The notes beneath the pieces are model-generated. The model ran no database searches, was not told the DNA's origin, and saw only the letters and a list, made by a program, of their open reading frames with translations. From Cyrtodaria siliqua (Eukaryota > Mollusca > Bivalvia > Adapedonta > Hiatellidae), in the NCBI GenBank assembly GCA_037043455.1, contig JAWPHD010000091.1:434001-498000 (forward strand): a stretch of DNA of 64,000 nucleotides, read 5' to 3'. This document shows, piece after piece, positions 23,791 through 35,871 of this stretch (positions are counted from its first letter, which is position 1; the number at the start of each line of letters is the position of its first letter). Made by a program: the position numbers and the translations under genes.

Positions 23791-24974
23791 AGATTGAAAT
23801 GACACTTTATTGAATTTACAGGTGTAAACGTACAGAAAATATCAAGAATCTCATCCTTAAGTCTTGACAGAGGATTGTCAGCTAAATCCGTTCATTACCC
23901 GCAGTCGACTAAAGTAACGTGCCAGTGTCAGGGGCGTAGCGTGGCCTGCTTTAAACGTACTCCTAATACGGGGTGCGAAGTCCCGAGTAGTGGAAATATT
24001 GGGAGAAGATGACTCCCGTACTGAATGTTGGTTCCCGAATATTTTTTCGTTTTTGAACCAAAATTGTGTTCGTATAAACGATATTTGTCAGAAATATAGA
24101 CATTTTATGCTCGCAAAAAAGTGGTAATTTTCCACCCTTCCTCCGTCCTACTCGGATTTATTATTGCATTTACAACTTGAATCAAGGACTCTAAATCCGG
24201 TTAAATATAAGTGTGCGATATGGATTTCAATATGCAAATGTGTTGACTCGTAATGTCATTACGTAATAGCCTAATGGGATACTATGTTCAGTTGCGTGAT
24301 TTATGGTAATGACCCCGCTGTGTCTATAATTAATGTTACGCAAATGACTGTGGTATCCCATTAAGCCGTTAATGAAGTTGAATCTTAAAATTCATACCGC
24401 ACACAGATATATTTGGCCGGATCAGGGTCGATATATTAGTATAGTTAATGTATAGTGACCCTGGCCGGATTTAGAGTCCATTTGTAAGGAAAACTGTAAG
24501 GAAAACAGGTTTATATGTAAATTGCATTGGTAATTATTATAATTATATGCTTTTCTAGTATGTTTAGTGTGTATTCGGTAGTTACATTTTTTCGGCCCAC
24601 TATATTAGTGTAACTATGCAACATTATATGGATAATTTATACTTATAAAGCACTTTTAGCCCGTGGATTGAGATTTTAGTTTAGGTTAACTATGTATATT
24701 GAACCTAGATTAGTTCATTTTTGACGCATGCTGGAGGTCGTGTGTTTAATAACCGACCGGGACATACGCATAATATATGGACGGATGAAATATTGTTTTG
24801 CAAAGAAAACATGTCTTTAGCCTTATTGCATTGACACTTATTATATATAATTTTATGTTATGTTTAGTGAGTCTACTGAACATGGATTTGGGTAGAGTAA
24901 GCTTTATTCTATCCACAATGTGTGTGTAAAGAAGCAACTTGTCTTCTACCGGATAATTAATACTTACCTACGTG
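23791..24974. other. Anonymous DNA
   Basis: A possible single hAT-like terminus, CAGGGGCGTAGCGTGG, lies at 23928-23943 without a partner. No gene is visible. Confidence 0.3.
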
Positions 24975-25112
24975 GAATCCCACTGGGAGTCCGACTTGTA
25001 AGTGAGAAAGTGTCGATTCTTACGGATGGCGGGAGGTGTACAGTACTTGTCCTACCCAGGAAAAGTGGGTTGTCTGCACCCACCACAAACAGGCGACCGT
25101 CATATAATGTAT
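24975..25112 (+). mobile_element. SINE-family fragment, plus strand
   Basis: 'cagtacttgtcctacccagg' followed by 'aaaagtgggttgtctgc' and 'gaccgtcatataatg' matches the minus-strand copies at 26585-26765 and 50236-50345. Confidence 0.5.
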
Positions 25113-26584
25113 AACCTTATATGTGTTGAAAATCACGTAAAACACCATACAAACAAACTGTTAGTGTTACATGCAAAACCGTGGAGTTGGGTCTACTTTG
25201 GACTATAGTGTGTTCAGTCCCCGGCTGGGCCATTCCAAAGACTGTATAACAATGGTACTCCCTTACTTGAGGCTCAGCATATAAAGCGTAGTGCTGGGAC
25301 AAGGCGGGCCATTGTCAGTATGTGACTGTTTGTGGTATCATTTAACGGCGGGGTATTCCAGCGGGGTAGCAATATAAAGTTAAGTTGAGCACAGAGCTAA
25401 GCTCACTGCTAAAAAGTATTTATATGTATCATTTTGCTTGCAGACTGGAAACCAAGCCTAAAACTCTTCTTACGAACTTCTAGAGAGTGATTAATCTAAG
25501 TTGCAAAAACTTGTTTCGCAATCGATGTAAAATAAATATGTTTAAACTAAAGATATAGCTCGCGAATCTCATCAGCTGATTAAATATCGAATCCTAAGAT
25601 CCCGCTGGATATATAATTACATTCCGACTGCATGCGTGACATTATAACAAATGTAAAATACAAAAACGTACACACAAAATCCGTTAATACATACGCCGAA
25701 ATTGTTTATAGACAAGATAATAAAACATGCATATGTTTAAATTCAATCTATAAATGTGTCACTTCGACATTAAATGCATGTTATTGACCGTTGAATAGCA
25801 CATGTTTATATAGATGTCAAGACGCAACGAAAGTCAACGACGAAATGGGGCTTCACGGGACTCCTTGGACGGCGGTTTCCCGTAGGTTAGGGTGTCGGCC
25901 AACCCCTAACACACCATACCCACGAAGCCCGAGACGGTCTGTGGTTAAATTTCATGAAATTTAGCTTAGATGTATATTCATAATATTGTTCAAATAATCA
26001 TACACTTAAATTCATTTAAGTAACATGATAACTATTTAACTTTTGTTTAACACACATTTTAACGCACATGTCGTCGTCCGTCACGGTTAATTTCTTGGGT
26101 ATCATTGAATTTTAAAGTGGAGATATCTGACAGGTAAACTTAATTTTCTTAAAAGCAAATCGCCTCCAAAACAATGTTTGTCAAAGTTTGCGTGTGAGCT
26201 TGATTTAACACAAAAATACAAAAATGCGTGTTTCTCACGCAATGCGTGAATGCTTGAGACTTGACAGGACTGCATATCTACGAATGCGCGTTCACAATAT
26301 CTTCCTCCCTCGCTGGAAAAATTCAGCCATAATATAATAATCTGAATAGTTGAAATTACACAAAACACATAACTATTGCCAATGAACATAAAACTTGAAC
26401 TGTATTGATACCTAAAGGCATAAAGGCGTACACATTTATATATATGTATTAATCATCCCCTAATTCAATTACACGAGGCTCTGTTAAAGCCCTTCAAAAC
26501 ATTGCCATTTATTTAAAACCTCGCCGTTGTTCGTGTTTTGAAGGATTTATTGGTTCGTTGATTGTCGTCATTTTCTAGCATATT
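25113..26584. other. Anonymous DNA with SINE tail
   Basis: 25490-25547 carries the SINE 3' tail (AATCGATGTAAAATAAATAT then GTTTAAAC) shared with 12562-12776 and 28510-28725. A hairpin-prone GC-rich stretch lies at 25845-25945 (aggttagggtgtcggcc / aacccctaacac). No gene is seen. Confidence 0.35.
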
Positions 26585-26765
26585 TTAGGCTATATATATG
26601 ATGGCCGATTTTGTCATGGTGGAGGCAGACCACTCACTTTTCCTGCATATAACCAGTACTGAAGCGATATTGTCTCACTTGCAAGTAGAGTTCCCAATGA
26701 GATTCGAACCCGTTTGAAGGATTGAATGACACTAGTCAAGCATTTGACCTCTCAGTTATTATTGC
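26585..26765 (-). mobile_element. tRNA-derived SINE, minus strand
   Basis: Read on the minus strand: a B-box-like GGGTTCGAATCTC near 26710, then 'cagtactggttatatgcagg', 'aaaagtgagtggtctgc' and 'cggccatcatatata'. The head's A-box is weak. Confidence 0.5.
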
Positions 26766-28509
26766 CATGTCAGAGTTGAGTGCCTTTGCAGAAGTTTTGA
26801 CCTCATTGATATGTTCAGTGATAATGTAAGGATAATATCATCCGCAAATAAGCATATGCTGGAGTCGATATCAGCAACAGCATAATGCAGGAGAAGAACA
26901 TCATCGGTAGTTTTCTTTCGTTCTAATCCCTTTTTTTTTCTACTGTGTACACATATCATGCTGTAAAAATAATGAGAAATAAAATATTTTTAAACCAACA
27001 ACATAACTGACAATAGAAATAGTAATGGCCATAAACTATAGCCTTGAGGAACGCATGCATTAATCGAGTTCCAATAAAGTATTTTGTTATAAATATAGTA
27101 AGAGAAGAACAGTTAAAGAATAAGAATTTCTCAGATATAGATATTCATGTAGGTTTTAATTTAACAAGGATAGATTGATGCCAAACTCTGTCAACGGATT
27201 TCCTTAACATGTTGAAAAATATAAAACGCACTTCTTTTCTAGAGTCTAAAGCTTTACAACGGGTATTGTAAAGATAGAGAAAAAGAATTTATGTATTGCT
27301 GAATGGCCAAACAATTTCAGACTAACGTATACTGGAAAAAGCTCACACAACACGGACAAGTATTTACATAAGTAGTTCATAGACTTTGTTAAAATATTTT
27401 AAGGAGTGAAAAGGGACGATGAGTAGTTACTAATCTTCGCCCAAGCATAGGCTTCCCTCCAAATATCCGGAAATGTTCCAGATGTATGGGCCTGTTAAAT
27501 AATTTACATAGTGGCGTATACTATATATTCTGAAACACACTGTCGTCACCTTCGTCATGACCAGTTGTTTTAGTGGACACAATGGACTATACAGCTGCAC
27601 GCATTTCACTTGGAGTGAACTATTAACTGGTTGATATAAGGGTAGTAAAATGTATGTATATCAAAAGATCTTGTTCAAACATTAATTGTCAATAAAGAGA
27701 AAATGGACCGATTGTTAATGTTATGAAACTCAATACGACAAATACAGTCCGGTTTTGAAAGGAAAATAGTTAAACTCGTCATATTAAAATCATCGTTACT
27801 AATTGAGTGGATGAAATAATTGTTGTTTAGCCGCCAAAGAGAGAGGGGTAAGGAATCGCCGAAATACGAGAATCACGTTTATTATTGCTATCACATTAAT
27901 AGATTGAGTTGACACTTTATTTCCAACAAAGGGAGGAATGAACGGTTTGTTAATTCATCACAATAAATGGCATCTGAGTAAATTCTGTGACGCGAACGCC
28001 ATCGTAAATAACGTCAAGATATAATATTTAAAATGAGTTGAACTACTAGTAATTGGATTTGACGACGCACTAACACAAACATGTCATATTGTCATACTGC
28101 ATACAGTCTAGGCACATCCTCCATTTACATGCCCAAGAACCTTCTCATCTGCAAAACTGCAAAGTTGCTGTAAATTCTGTTGCAAACACTCAATATTTTG
28201 CTGGAGCCACGCTCGTTTTTTACAGGGATGATGATCAAAATCTTTAATAAACATGACAAAAATGACAAAATGAACATGAATTCGGGTGGGGGGATTTTAC
28301 CTCTCCGTCTGGTTGAGCAGAGACCCTATTCTTGCCAGGGAACCACACAGGGGCATTACAATTTTGTTTTTAAAAAGTGCTCCGGTGTTTGCCACCCCAC
28401 CAACCTCCCCGCCCCCACCCCCTCATTTATGCTATAACCAACACCTTCAACTGATAGCCAGCAACTACAACAGTATTTATACAGGAGTAGAATAGCAAAC
28501 CTTCTGTGG
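26766..28509. other. Anonymous DNA
   Basis: No gene or clear element. The frames near 28180-28500 overlap in several phases and lack domain content. Confidence 0.3.
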
Positions 28510-28725
28510 AGTGAGTGGTCCGGTGGTAGTGCGTGGGACTTCAGATTTAGAGGTCGTGGGTTTGTTTCTTGTCGTGGCCATGTTATGTAGGCCCTATCAT
28601 TGAACAAGATAATTAATTCGCATTGCTTAGTACTGATTCTACCCAGGAAGACATCGAGAGGGATTAATATAAGCTTCAAGAACTCGATGTAAAAGCAATT
28701 GATGTAAATGAAATATGTTTAAACT
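28510..28725 (+). mobile_element. tRNA-derived SINE, plus strand
   Basis: A tRNA-like head (GAGTGGTCCGGTGGTAGTGC; B-box decayed to GGGTTTGTTTC) is followed by the core 'cttagtactgattctaccca' with 'ggaagacatcgagag', and a tail ending GAAATATGTTTAAAC. This is the same structure as 12562-12776 in the opposite orientation. Confidence 0.65.
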
Positions 28726-28828
28726 AACCATTTTGTGCTTAAAAACGACGTTTGAAACTGTAAAGAAATTATATAAAATAAATGATAGATGAGAATCCCT
28801 CAGTCGAACCTCGTTGTATGTGTGCGCG

Positions 28829-28876
28829 TATAAGAAGACGGGCATATACATTTATTTATCGATAGGGAATTCAGTC
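28829..28876 (+). promoter_or_regulatory. Possible core promoter of the acidic secreted protein gene
   Basis: TATAAG at 28829-28834, with an initiator-like TTCAGTC near 28870, lies 35-80 bases before the ATG at 28911. The spacing of about 40 is a little long for TATA-Inr. Position relative to a strong ORF is the main support. Confidence 0.3.
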
Positions 28877-28910
28877 AGTTAAATTTCGATCATCTACTTA
28901 TCAGCGAAAA

Positions 28911-29870
28911 ATGAATTATATGTACGTTGCATGTGTAATAGCGGTGTTTACTTGCGTCGCTATTAAGGATTGCAATGGCAAACCGACTAAACGAGATTTA
29001 GGCATTCTGGAAGACGGGATAGGACTTGACGATAAACTAGAACTTAACATACAAATTAAACAAAACGATGGCGAACCTGATGATGGAATAAATGATGGTA
29101 AACCTGGCGACGAAGAAAACGCTGATAAATCGGAAGTTGAAGTAAATGGTGGTGACGAAAATGATGGTGGGTTTGTTGATGGAGAAAATGGTGATGAATT
29201 TGTTAATGAAGAAAATGGTGATGAATGGGAAGATGATGAAAATTTTGATAAATGGAATAATGAATGGGAAGGTGATGAAAATGTTGATGAATGGAATGAA
29301 GAAGACATGGGTGATGGACTGATTGATAGTGGCTTGCAAGGACCTAATATTGACGCACAGGGACCTAATATTGACGCACAGGGACCTACCAGTGGATCCC
29401 AAGGACCTGACAGTAGTTCGCAAGGGTTAAACGGTGGTGTACAGGGGCTTGACAGTGTCGATAAAGGGCTTGACAGTGATGCACAAGGACTTGCCAGTAG
29501 TGCAGAAGGGCTAGCCAGTGGCGCTGAAGGGCTAACGAGTGGTGTAGAAGGGCTAGCCAGTGACGCTGAAGGGCTAAAGAGTGGTGCGGAAGGGCTAAAG
29601 AGTGGTGCGGAAGGGCTAAAGAGAGTTGCACATGGGCTAAACAGTGGTTCACGAGGGATAGACAGCGATGCACAAGGATGGTCTGAAAGTGTCTCACAAG
29701 GAACTGCAGGAAAAAATTCGCAAGGACCGGCTGAAAACAAAGGTGGCGCACCACTGGACGATGATAAGGGTGAAGCAGGTGGCAATAAACAAGATGTTGT
29801 AGGAGAGGCTGTAATGGGTGGACAGGCACATGCAAATAGCTGGTACGACTATTTGTACTGGTGGAATTAA
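28911..29870 (+). CDS. Secreted acidic heptad-repeat protein, 319 residues
   Basis: The ATG has A at -3 and opens a signal peptide: hydrophobic core YVACVIAVFTCVAI at residues 5-18, probable cleavage near residue 23 (DCNG|K), then a dibasic KR at 27-28 that could be a propeptide site. Residues 29-140 are extremely Asp/Glu/Asn/Gly-rich with repeated NGDE-type units and Trp (EEWE-like motifs). Residues 143-263 are about 17 heptads, Q/E-G-P/L-x-S-x-A, for example EGLASGA and EGLKSGA. The end is aromatic (WYDYLYWWN, 311-319). No introns are needed, and AATAAA follows at 30002-30007. The composition resembles acidic, disordered extracellular-matrix proteins of molluscs (shell or byssus type). That role is inference, as I recognise no named family. 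The 289-codon antisense frame is a shadow. Confidence 0.8.
   Translation: MNYMYVACVIAVFTCVAIKDCNGKPTKRDLGILEDGIGLDDKLELNIQIKQNDGEPDDGINDGKPGDEENADKSEVEVNGGDENDGGFVDGENGDEFVNEENGDEWEDDENFDKWNNEWEGDENVDEWNEEDMGDGLIDSGLQGPNIDAQGPNIDAQGPTSGSQGPDSSSQGLNGGVQGLDSVDKGLDSDAQGLASSAEGLASGAEGLTSGVEGLASDAEGLKSGAEGLKSGAEGLKRVAHGLNSGSRGIDSDAQGWSESVSQGTAGKNSQGPAENKGGAPLDDDKGEAGGNKQDVVGEAVMGGQAHANSWYDYLYWWN
29337..29700 (+). repeat. 21-bp heptad-coding repeat array
   Basis: Units of 21 bp encode QGPNIDA, QGLASSA, EGLKSGA and relatives. Adjacent identical copies (the QGPNIDA pair at about 29337-29378, the EGLKSGA pair at about 29569-29610) show recent slippage, while the G and S/A positions are conserved between older units. 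Confidence 0.8.
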
Positions 29871-30001
29871 GCGACCTTAAAAATCAGAATTAGGTAAGTT
29901 TTATAACCGTGATCTATGATCAGCCTCAGTTTCTCATTATTAGTTGCTGTCCATATATCGTTTAGCAAAGAACATAAAACTGACTGATGTTTTTTTTATT
30001 T

Positions 30002-30007
30002 AATAAA
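30002..30007 (+). terminator. Polyadenylation signal for the acidic protein gene
   Basis: AATAAA, 132 bases after the stop codon at 29870. Confidence 0.5.
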
Positions 30008-30142
30008 AACAAGTATACTCCTTTGGTCCCTTTTACACTTTTGTCATAACACTGTCTAAATGTGTAAGAGTTGTTTCTAGACCGTTCGACTCTCATCGAC
30101 AGTGCAATTGCCGAATGTGTGTGCCCATCCATGGTTGATATA

Positions 30143-31232
30143 CAATCTAATTAAAAGCAGACACTTAATCGCGCTACGATACTCTACTCTACTAAGGATC
30201 TGACAACACTGCATTGGAGGTCACGTCAGATTGACCTTAGGAATAGCCAATCACATTTCAGCCTTCAAAACTGCTCGGTATAAACTGATTCACTGCGCAT
30301 GTCGCGTTTCATTCAAACGCAGGGAAGCAGTCTACACTCGATATTGAAAGAGACAATGTCCGTAGCGTTCAGCTTAAAAACACAAAACAATGAGTTGATA
30401 AACATAACACATCAACCATGTTTGAATATTTGCTGAATAAAACCTGGCCTGGAATTCACCAAACATTCTTCAAACTATTCTTAGACTTGAGCTCAAGTAC
30501 TCATCTCAAATATTTCCATGACATTCAAAGATAAACAATCGTAAGACGTTGCTATTTATTAGCATGCTTCATATGTATACATAGCAGCTTATTCTGTAAA
30601 CTTATAGAAATATTTGTGATTGAAATTTGCATACTTCAGCTTAAGTCTGAGAATATTCTCAAGAATGGTTGGTGTATTCAAGGCCAGGATTGTTTGACGG
30701 AATTAAATAGCAGTATAAAAAAATAAGAAGAATTACCACTTCGTAGGGTTGAACTCGTAACCTACACTAAAATCACACTCGCGGGCAATAGCAATAGCCT
30801 ACCTCGCTACCAACTGCGCTAGCGGTCCAACTGTATAAATATGCACTATATAGAAAAGTAATGTTGTAATAAACTCGGTAGAACAAGGTTCCGAATGTTT
30901 TCGAAAAACATGACTGCGTCTGGGATTTTCTTCGTATTATTGCTGTAAAACATGCCATTTAGTGCATTTCTTTGAATTTATCTTGCAATCCGCAGCATTA
31001 ACACACGTAGATTTTATCTTTTTTTCCGGATATATGTGTTTTATGTGGATTTGCTGACATCATCTGAAGACAAGTGCGTATGACACGCGCGATTTCATTG
31101 GTTGAATTTAGTTTATCTTCTCATGAATATTGATTAGATGAAAGGTCGATCTGACGTGACCTAAGGCAGTGTTGTCAGATCCTATAGCGGAGAGTATCAA
31201 AGCGTGATTAGGATTTGATTTTAATGAGATTG
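30143..31232 (-). mobile_element. Mutator-like TIR element with 10-bp target duplication
   Basis: The two ends are long diverged inverted repeats of about 100 bp, outer end CAATCTAATTAAAA. Conserved inner blocks are GGATCTGACAACACTGC and GGTCACGTCAGAT; the right end is the inverse. The perfect direct repeat GGTTGATATA lies immediately outside both ends (30133-30142 and 31233-31242). Long TIRs with 9-11 bp duplications are the hallmark of Mutator-like elements. The element is non-autonomous. Inside, on the minus strand, is a tRNA-like module: head at about 30838-30745 (A-box TAGCGCAGTTGGTAGCG, B-box GAGTTCAACCC) and tail 'acggacattgtctctttcaa' (rc near 30345-30365). A second copy lies at 59303-60161 in the opposite orientation and a third partial copy at 47141-47486. 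Confidence 0.85.
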
Positions 31233-31242
31233 GGTTGATATA

Positions 31243-32260
31243 TTCACAGTATAGGTGAGAATATACATTATTAATTGAATGTACGATTGAAATACGATAT
31301 AGAAACAGAAACTATGTCCATCACAATATAATCCTGACCGTAGAACATTGAATATTTGAATTGAAGAATACAGGATAGAACTTTTGTTTCATTCCTCATT
31401 TACAAAAAGTAGAAGTAGACATACATAAACTCATTATGCTTATGGTTTCCTAGTATTATAACAATTATTTATATCAATTGATTTAATTGATTATAGAAAT
31501 AGATTTTATGTTATACTTAGTTTACACTCATATGGTTAAGCTCTGTTTGATAAGGGACTCATTTGGTAATGTTCATACGTTTTCAATCTATATCCCTAAA
31601 AAGTCGTACTAAACATTTTTGTTCAGTATAGTAACCAATGTGGCTCATCCTTCATTTACATCAAGATACAATATGGAGAATGGGCCTCGAACCCTCTAAC
31701 CTGCCCCTCTGCCTTTAGCGGGATCTGCAATGGTTGTATTCTACCCGGATAACCACACGGGGAATCAATATATGAACAATAATGGGCTTCCTTTTACGGA
31801 ACGGTTTTTGGTCATTGAATGATTAGTACGTGTAAATTGCGATATATACCGTGTATATCGTATACTTTTATATACAAACGACATTAAATGCTCACTGACA
31901 TGTGCTTGTGGGCATGATCTAGACTTTTAAAACGTTCTCTGTTTTATTTTGTATTGATTTTGAAAGTTTATTGAACGACGAATTGTCAATTCCTGGTTTG
32001 CCGGCGGTTTTCGTTTTCCCTCGGGTCAAACATTCGTGTAATCATCATCGTTCATGTCGCCTTTTTCAAAAATGTGTCATTTACAAACGCCCTTTTATTT
32101 TTACGCAAAATCATTCGTGTGTCTGAACTCAAACACTAATATGATGATGCTGATGATAATTTGGTGATGTGTTTGTGACTCATGAAAGGTGCACAAGAAA
32201 ATCTTTAGTAGTTTCACGTAATGCCTGCATTAAAACAACCGTATTTCAATTGACTAAACC
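31243..32260. other. Anonymous DNA
   Basis: A weak tRNA-like stretch on the minus strand (B-box complement 'cctcgaaccctctaacc' near 31685) may be a SINE relic. Nothing else is seen. Confidence 0.3.
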
Positions 32261-32811
32261 TTAAAGGGAATATAGCGACACAGCCAAACCATCTTTATTA
32301 TTGAGAGTTCTGAAAAACTTGAAGAAGGGTAAAATAATTCTCAAAATCGGATGATAAACAAAGAAAATATGATCATTTGAAGTCTCTGTTGAAACGGATA
32401 TGGAAGCGGCCATTTTGAGAGCTATGACATCACGGTTCTAAATTACCATATATGGAAGATTTATAAATATGAAAATTTACTGATATATAGGGAAAAAATG
32501 ACAGCAGCTGTATGAAAAATATGTAATACTTAATGCAAATAATGCTTTAAATGACCAGTAAAAAATGCATTCATTTGCAGTGATTTTCTTCGTTTTAAAT
32601 GATATTTATCAATATTCCATATATGGTAATATGGAACTATAATGTCATAGTTCTAAAAATGGTTGCTCCCATATTCCTTTTAGAACAACCTTTAAATGGT
32701 CATATCTTGTTTGTTTATCATCCGATTTTGGTAATTCTTTCACATTTTCCCAAGTTTTTCAGAACTCTCAATACTAGAGCTTGTTTGGCTGTGTTGCTAC
32801 ATTCCCTTTAA
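32261..32811. mobile_element. TTAA-flanked foldback MITE, about 550 bp
   Basis: TTAA at 32261-32264 and 32808-32811 bounds inverted ends AGGGAATATAGCGACACAGC and 'gctgtgttgctacattccct'. The inverted similarity continues for about 200 bp per arm ('ttgagagttctgaaaaactt', 'atcggatgataaacaaa', 'tagaactatgacat', 'ccatatatgga'), so the single strand can fold almost end to end. The interior ORF at 32599-32811 is an arm translation and not a gene. Confidence 0.8.
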
Positions 32812-34404
32812 ATACCACACCGCCATGCAGAAAACAAAGTTTCCAAATACGGAACCAGATTTGAGACATTCCATCAGAGACGTAAACAACCAGAGATTTG
32901 TACTCGAAATTTCACGTATTGAATTCCATTTGTAACCATATAGAAAGTGTCATTTCTTAAAGCAAGTCTGTAAATGGTCTCACATTTAAGACATTTATGT
33001 TTACTAAAAATGGCAACAAATGTTATTTAAAAAGTCCGACTAATGGCCTACTTTATACTATACTTCCTGTTGTTGTTGTACTGTAGTGAATTTGAAACTG
33101 TATAGAATTCATTTTTCACAGCAGGAGTCTGCATTAGTCACAAATTAAAGAGAATAATACCCCTGTGTGTACTGATATTATGATATTCTTTCTGTCTTAA
33201 ATATAAGAAGAAAAAACAGAGAAGGACATTTTGCAGTTTCACCTTGTGCCATACGAGATTATGCCGGATTTGAATAAATGCCAAATCTCTATTTCTTATA
33301 TCTCTGATTCCATTTAAAGTGTTGTGTTCATGGTTCTTCTTCAATTTGCGCAGATGTTTTTAGACATCGACAAAAGTAAAATTACATGTTTTTATCAAAA
33401 GTTGAAGGCCACAGTGTGTGTTCAACACTTAAGATATTCTAACGCAAAAACGTGTCTGGTGGAAATAGCTAATCAGACGCGAGGGTTATTGGCACATTTG
33501 ATTGCTTCTTGTATTATATTCAATTCAGTGTAATAATTGTGTTTAAAGTAATTGTATACTTTCAGAAACACCAACTACATGAGAACCAGACGACACGAGA
33601 TTATCTAAAGAATGAGATTATCAACACAAAACACGAACATTGACAATAGTCGATAAATATGAAAATCTCCAAATTATGGACATGCCAAGAATATCTCCAG
33701 TAAGCTCGACATACGTTAAAGTGTTATTCTACCATATGTTTAAATACAATAGTGATGCAATATAACCATCAATTAATAAAATGGAAAAAACAAGTTGCAA
33801 TCAATAATAATTATATTATTATTTGATGCGCAAATTAGAGAAAATACCGGGACACCGAGAATAAAAACAACAACAATCCTTTAAAATTCATAATATTAGG
33901 GTGTGTTTCAGATTTATATTAAATATGGAAATGTACTAAATCGGGAATCATATTTATTCATATATAGACGAGTACATACATATTAACGCATAAGGGGTAA
34001 CTTAATACACATTGCATTGGGAAGGGCCGTGACTAATGTTGATAGAACTTGTGGTCCGACTCCGGGATAGAAGGAAAACAGTTTCAACTACAGCGTGATA
34101 CACAGTGATGTTCTGTGTTTAGTGGAGTTTTATATATTCACTTACGTCAATCTTACTACAAAGCTGATATTGTTATAACTCATGCATGTTATATATTTTC
34201 ACACGTTTGCAGAATAATTTTAACATAAATATACATATGTGTATGTGTCGTATAATGCATGCCTTTTTAAAATTTGTTTTGTCGTGTGTTTTGTCTTGAA
34301 ATGTCGGCTGGAAAGTCGTTGTCCTGGTGTTATGCTTCTCTCCTTATTTATGGGTATATGGCCATGTTTTACGAAGTCGAATTTGGTAGTAAACAAAGCT
34401 TAAA
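32812..34404. other. Anonymous AT-rich DNA
   Basis: No gene or element boundary recognised. Confidence 0.3.
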
Positions 34405-35871
34405 ACGCCTCCCATTTACTTTAGGTACACGCCCACTAGGCTTACATACAACTACCATTTACGTTAGGTACACGCCCACTAGGCTTACATACAACTACCA
34501 TTTACGTTAGGTACACGCCCACTAGGCTTACATACAACTACCATTTACGTTAGGTACACGCCCACTAGGCTTACATACAACTACCATTTACGTTAGGTAC
34601 ACGCCCACTAGGCTTACATACAACTACCATTTACGTTAGGTACACGCCCACTAGGCTTACATACAACTACCATTTACGTTAGGTACACGCCCACTAGGCT
34701 TACATACAACTACCATTTACGTTAGGTACACGCCCACTAGGCTTACATACAACTACCATTTACGTTAGGTACACGCCCACTAGGCTTACATACAACTACC
34801 ATTTACGTTAGGTACACGCCCACTAGGCTTACATACAACTACCATTTACGTTAGGTACACGCCCACTAGGCTTACATACAACTACCATTTACGTTAGGTA
34901 CACGCCCACTAGGCTTACATACAACTACCATTTACGTTAGGTACACGCCCACTAGGCTTACATACAACTACCATTTACGTTAGGTACACGCCCACTAGGC
35001 TTACATACAACTACCATTTACGTTAGGTACACGCCCACTAGGCTTACATACAACTACCATTTACGTTAGGTACACGCCCACTAGGCTTACATACAACTAC
35101 CATTTACGTTAGGTACACGCCCACTAGGCTTACATACAACTACCATTTACGTTAGGTACACGCCCACTAGGCTTACATACAACTACCATTTACGTTAGGT
35201 ACACGCCCACTAGGCTTACATACAACTACCATTTACGTTAGGTACACGCCCACTAGGCTTACATACAACTACCATTTACGTTAGGTACACGCCCACTAGG
35301 CTTACATACAACTACCATTTACGTTAGGTACACGCCCACTAGGCTTACATACAACTACCATTTACGTTAGGTACACGCCCACTAGGCTTACATACAACTA
35401 CCATTTACGTTAGGTACACGCCCACTAGGCTTACATACAACTACCATTTACGTTAGGTACACGCCCACTAGGCTTACATACAACTACCATTTACGTTAGG
35501 TACACGCCCACTAGGCTTACATACAACTACCATTTACGTTAGGTACACGCCCACTAGGCTTACACACAACTACCATTTACGTTAGGTACACGCCCACTAG
35601 GCTTACATACAACTACCATTTACGTTAGGTACACGCTCACTAGGCTTACATACAACTACCATTTACGTTAGGTACACGCCCACTAGGCTTACATACAACT
35701 ACCATTTACGTTAGGTACACGCCCACTAGGCTTACATACAACTACCATTTACGTTAGGTACACGCTCACTAGGCTTACATACAACTACCATTTACGTTAG
35801 GTACACGCCCACTAGGCTTACATACAACTACCATTTACGTTAGGTACACGCTCACTAGGCTTACATACAAA
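34405..35871. repeat. 43-bp satellite, about 34 near-identical copies
   Basis: The unit reads 'gtacacgcccactaggctta' plus 'catacaactaccatttacgt' plus 'tag'. Period 43 is confirmed by successive starts of 'cttacat' at 34441 and 34484. Most units look identical. The first is degenerate ('tttactttagg'). Variants cluster at the right end: 'cttacacac' near 35561 and 'acgctcac' near 35635, 35765 and 35850. The period is not a multiple of three, and stops occur, so it is not coding. Confidence 0.97.

Noticed and set aside
23928..23943. hAT-like end CAGGGGCGTAGCGTGG
   Set aside because: No inverted partner or target duplication found nearby, so no element can be bounded.
28916..29785. 289-codon minus-strand frame opposite the acidic protein gene
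   Set aside because: Shadow: the sense strand has signal peptide, poly-A signal and heptads; the antisense Ser/Pro-rich product has none of these.
34405..35871. Possible CRISPR-like array
   Set aside because: Units are directly abutting with no unique spacers, and the context is an animal genome; it is a plain satellite.
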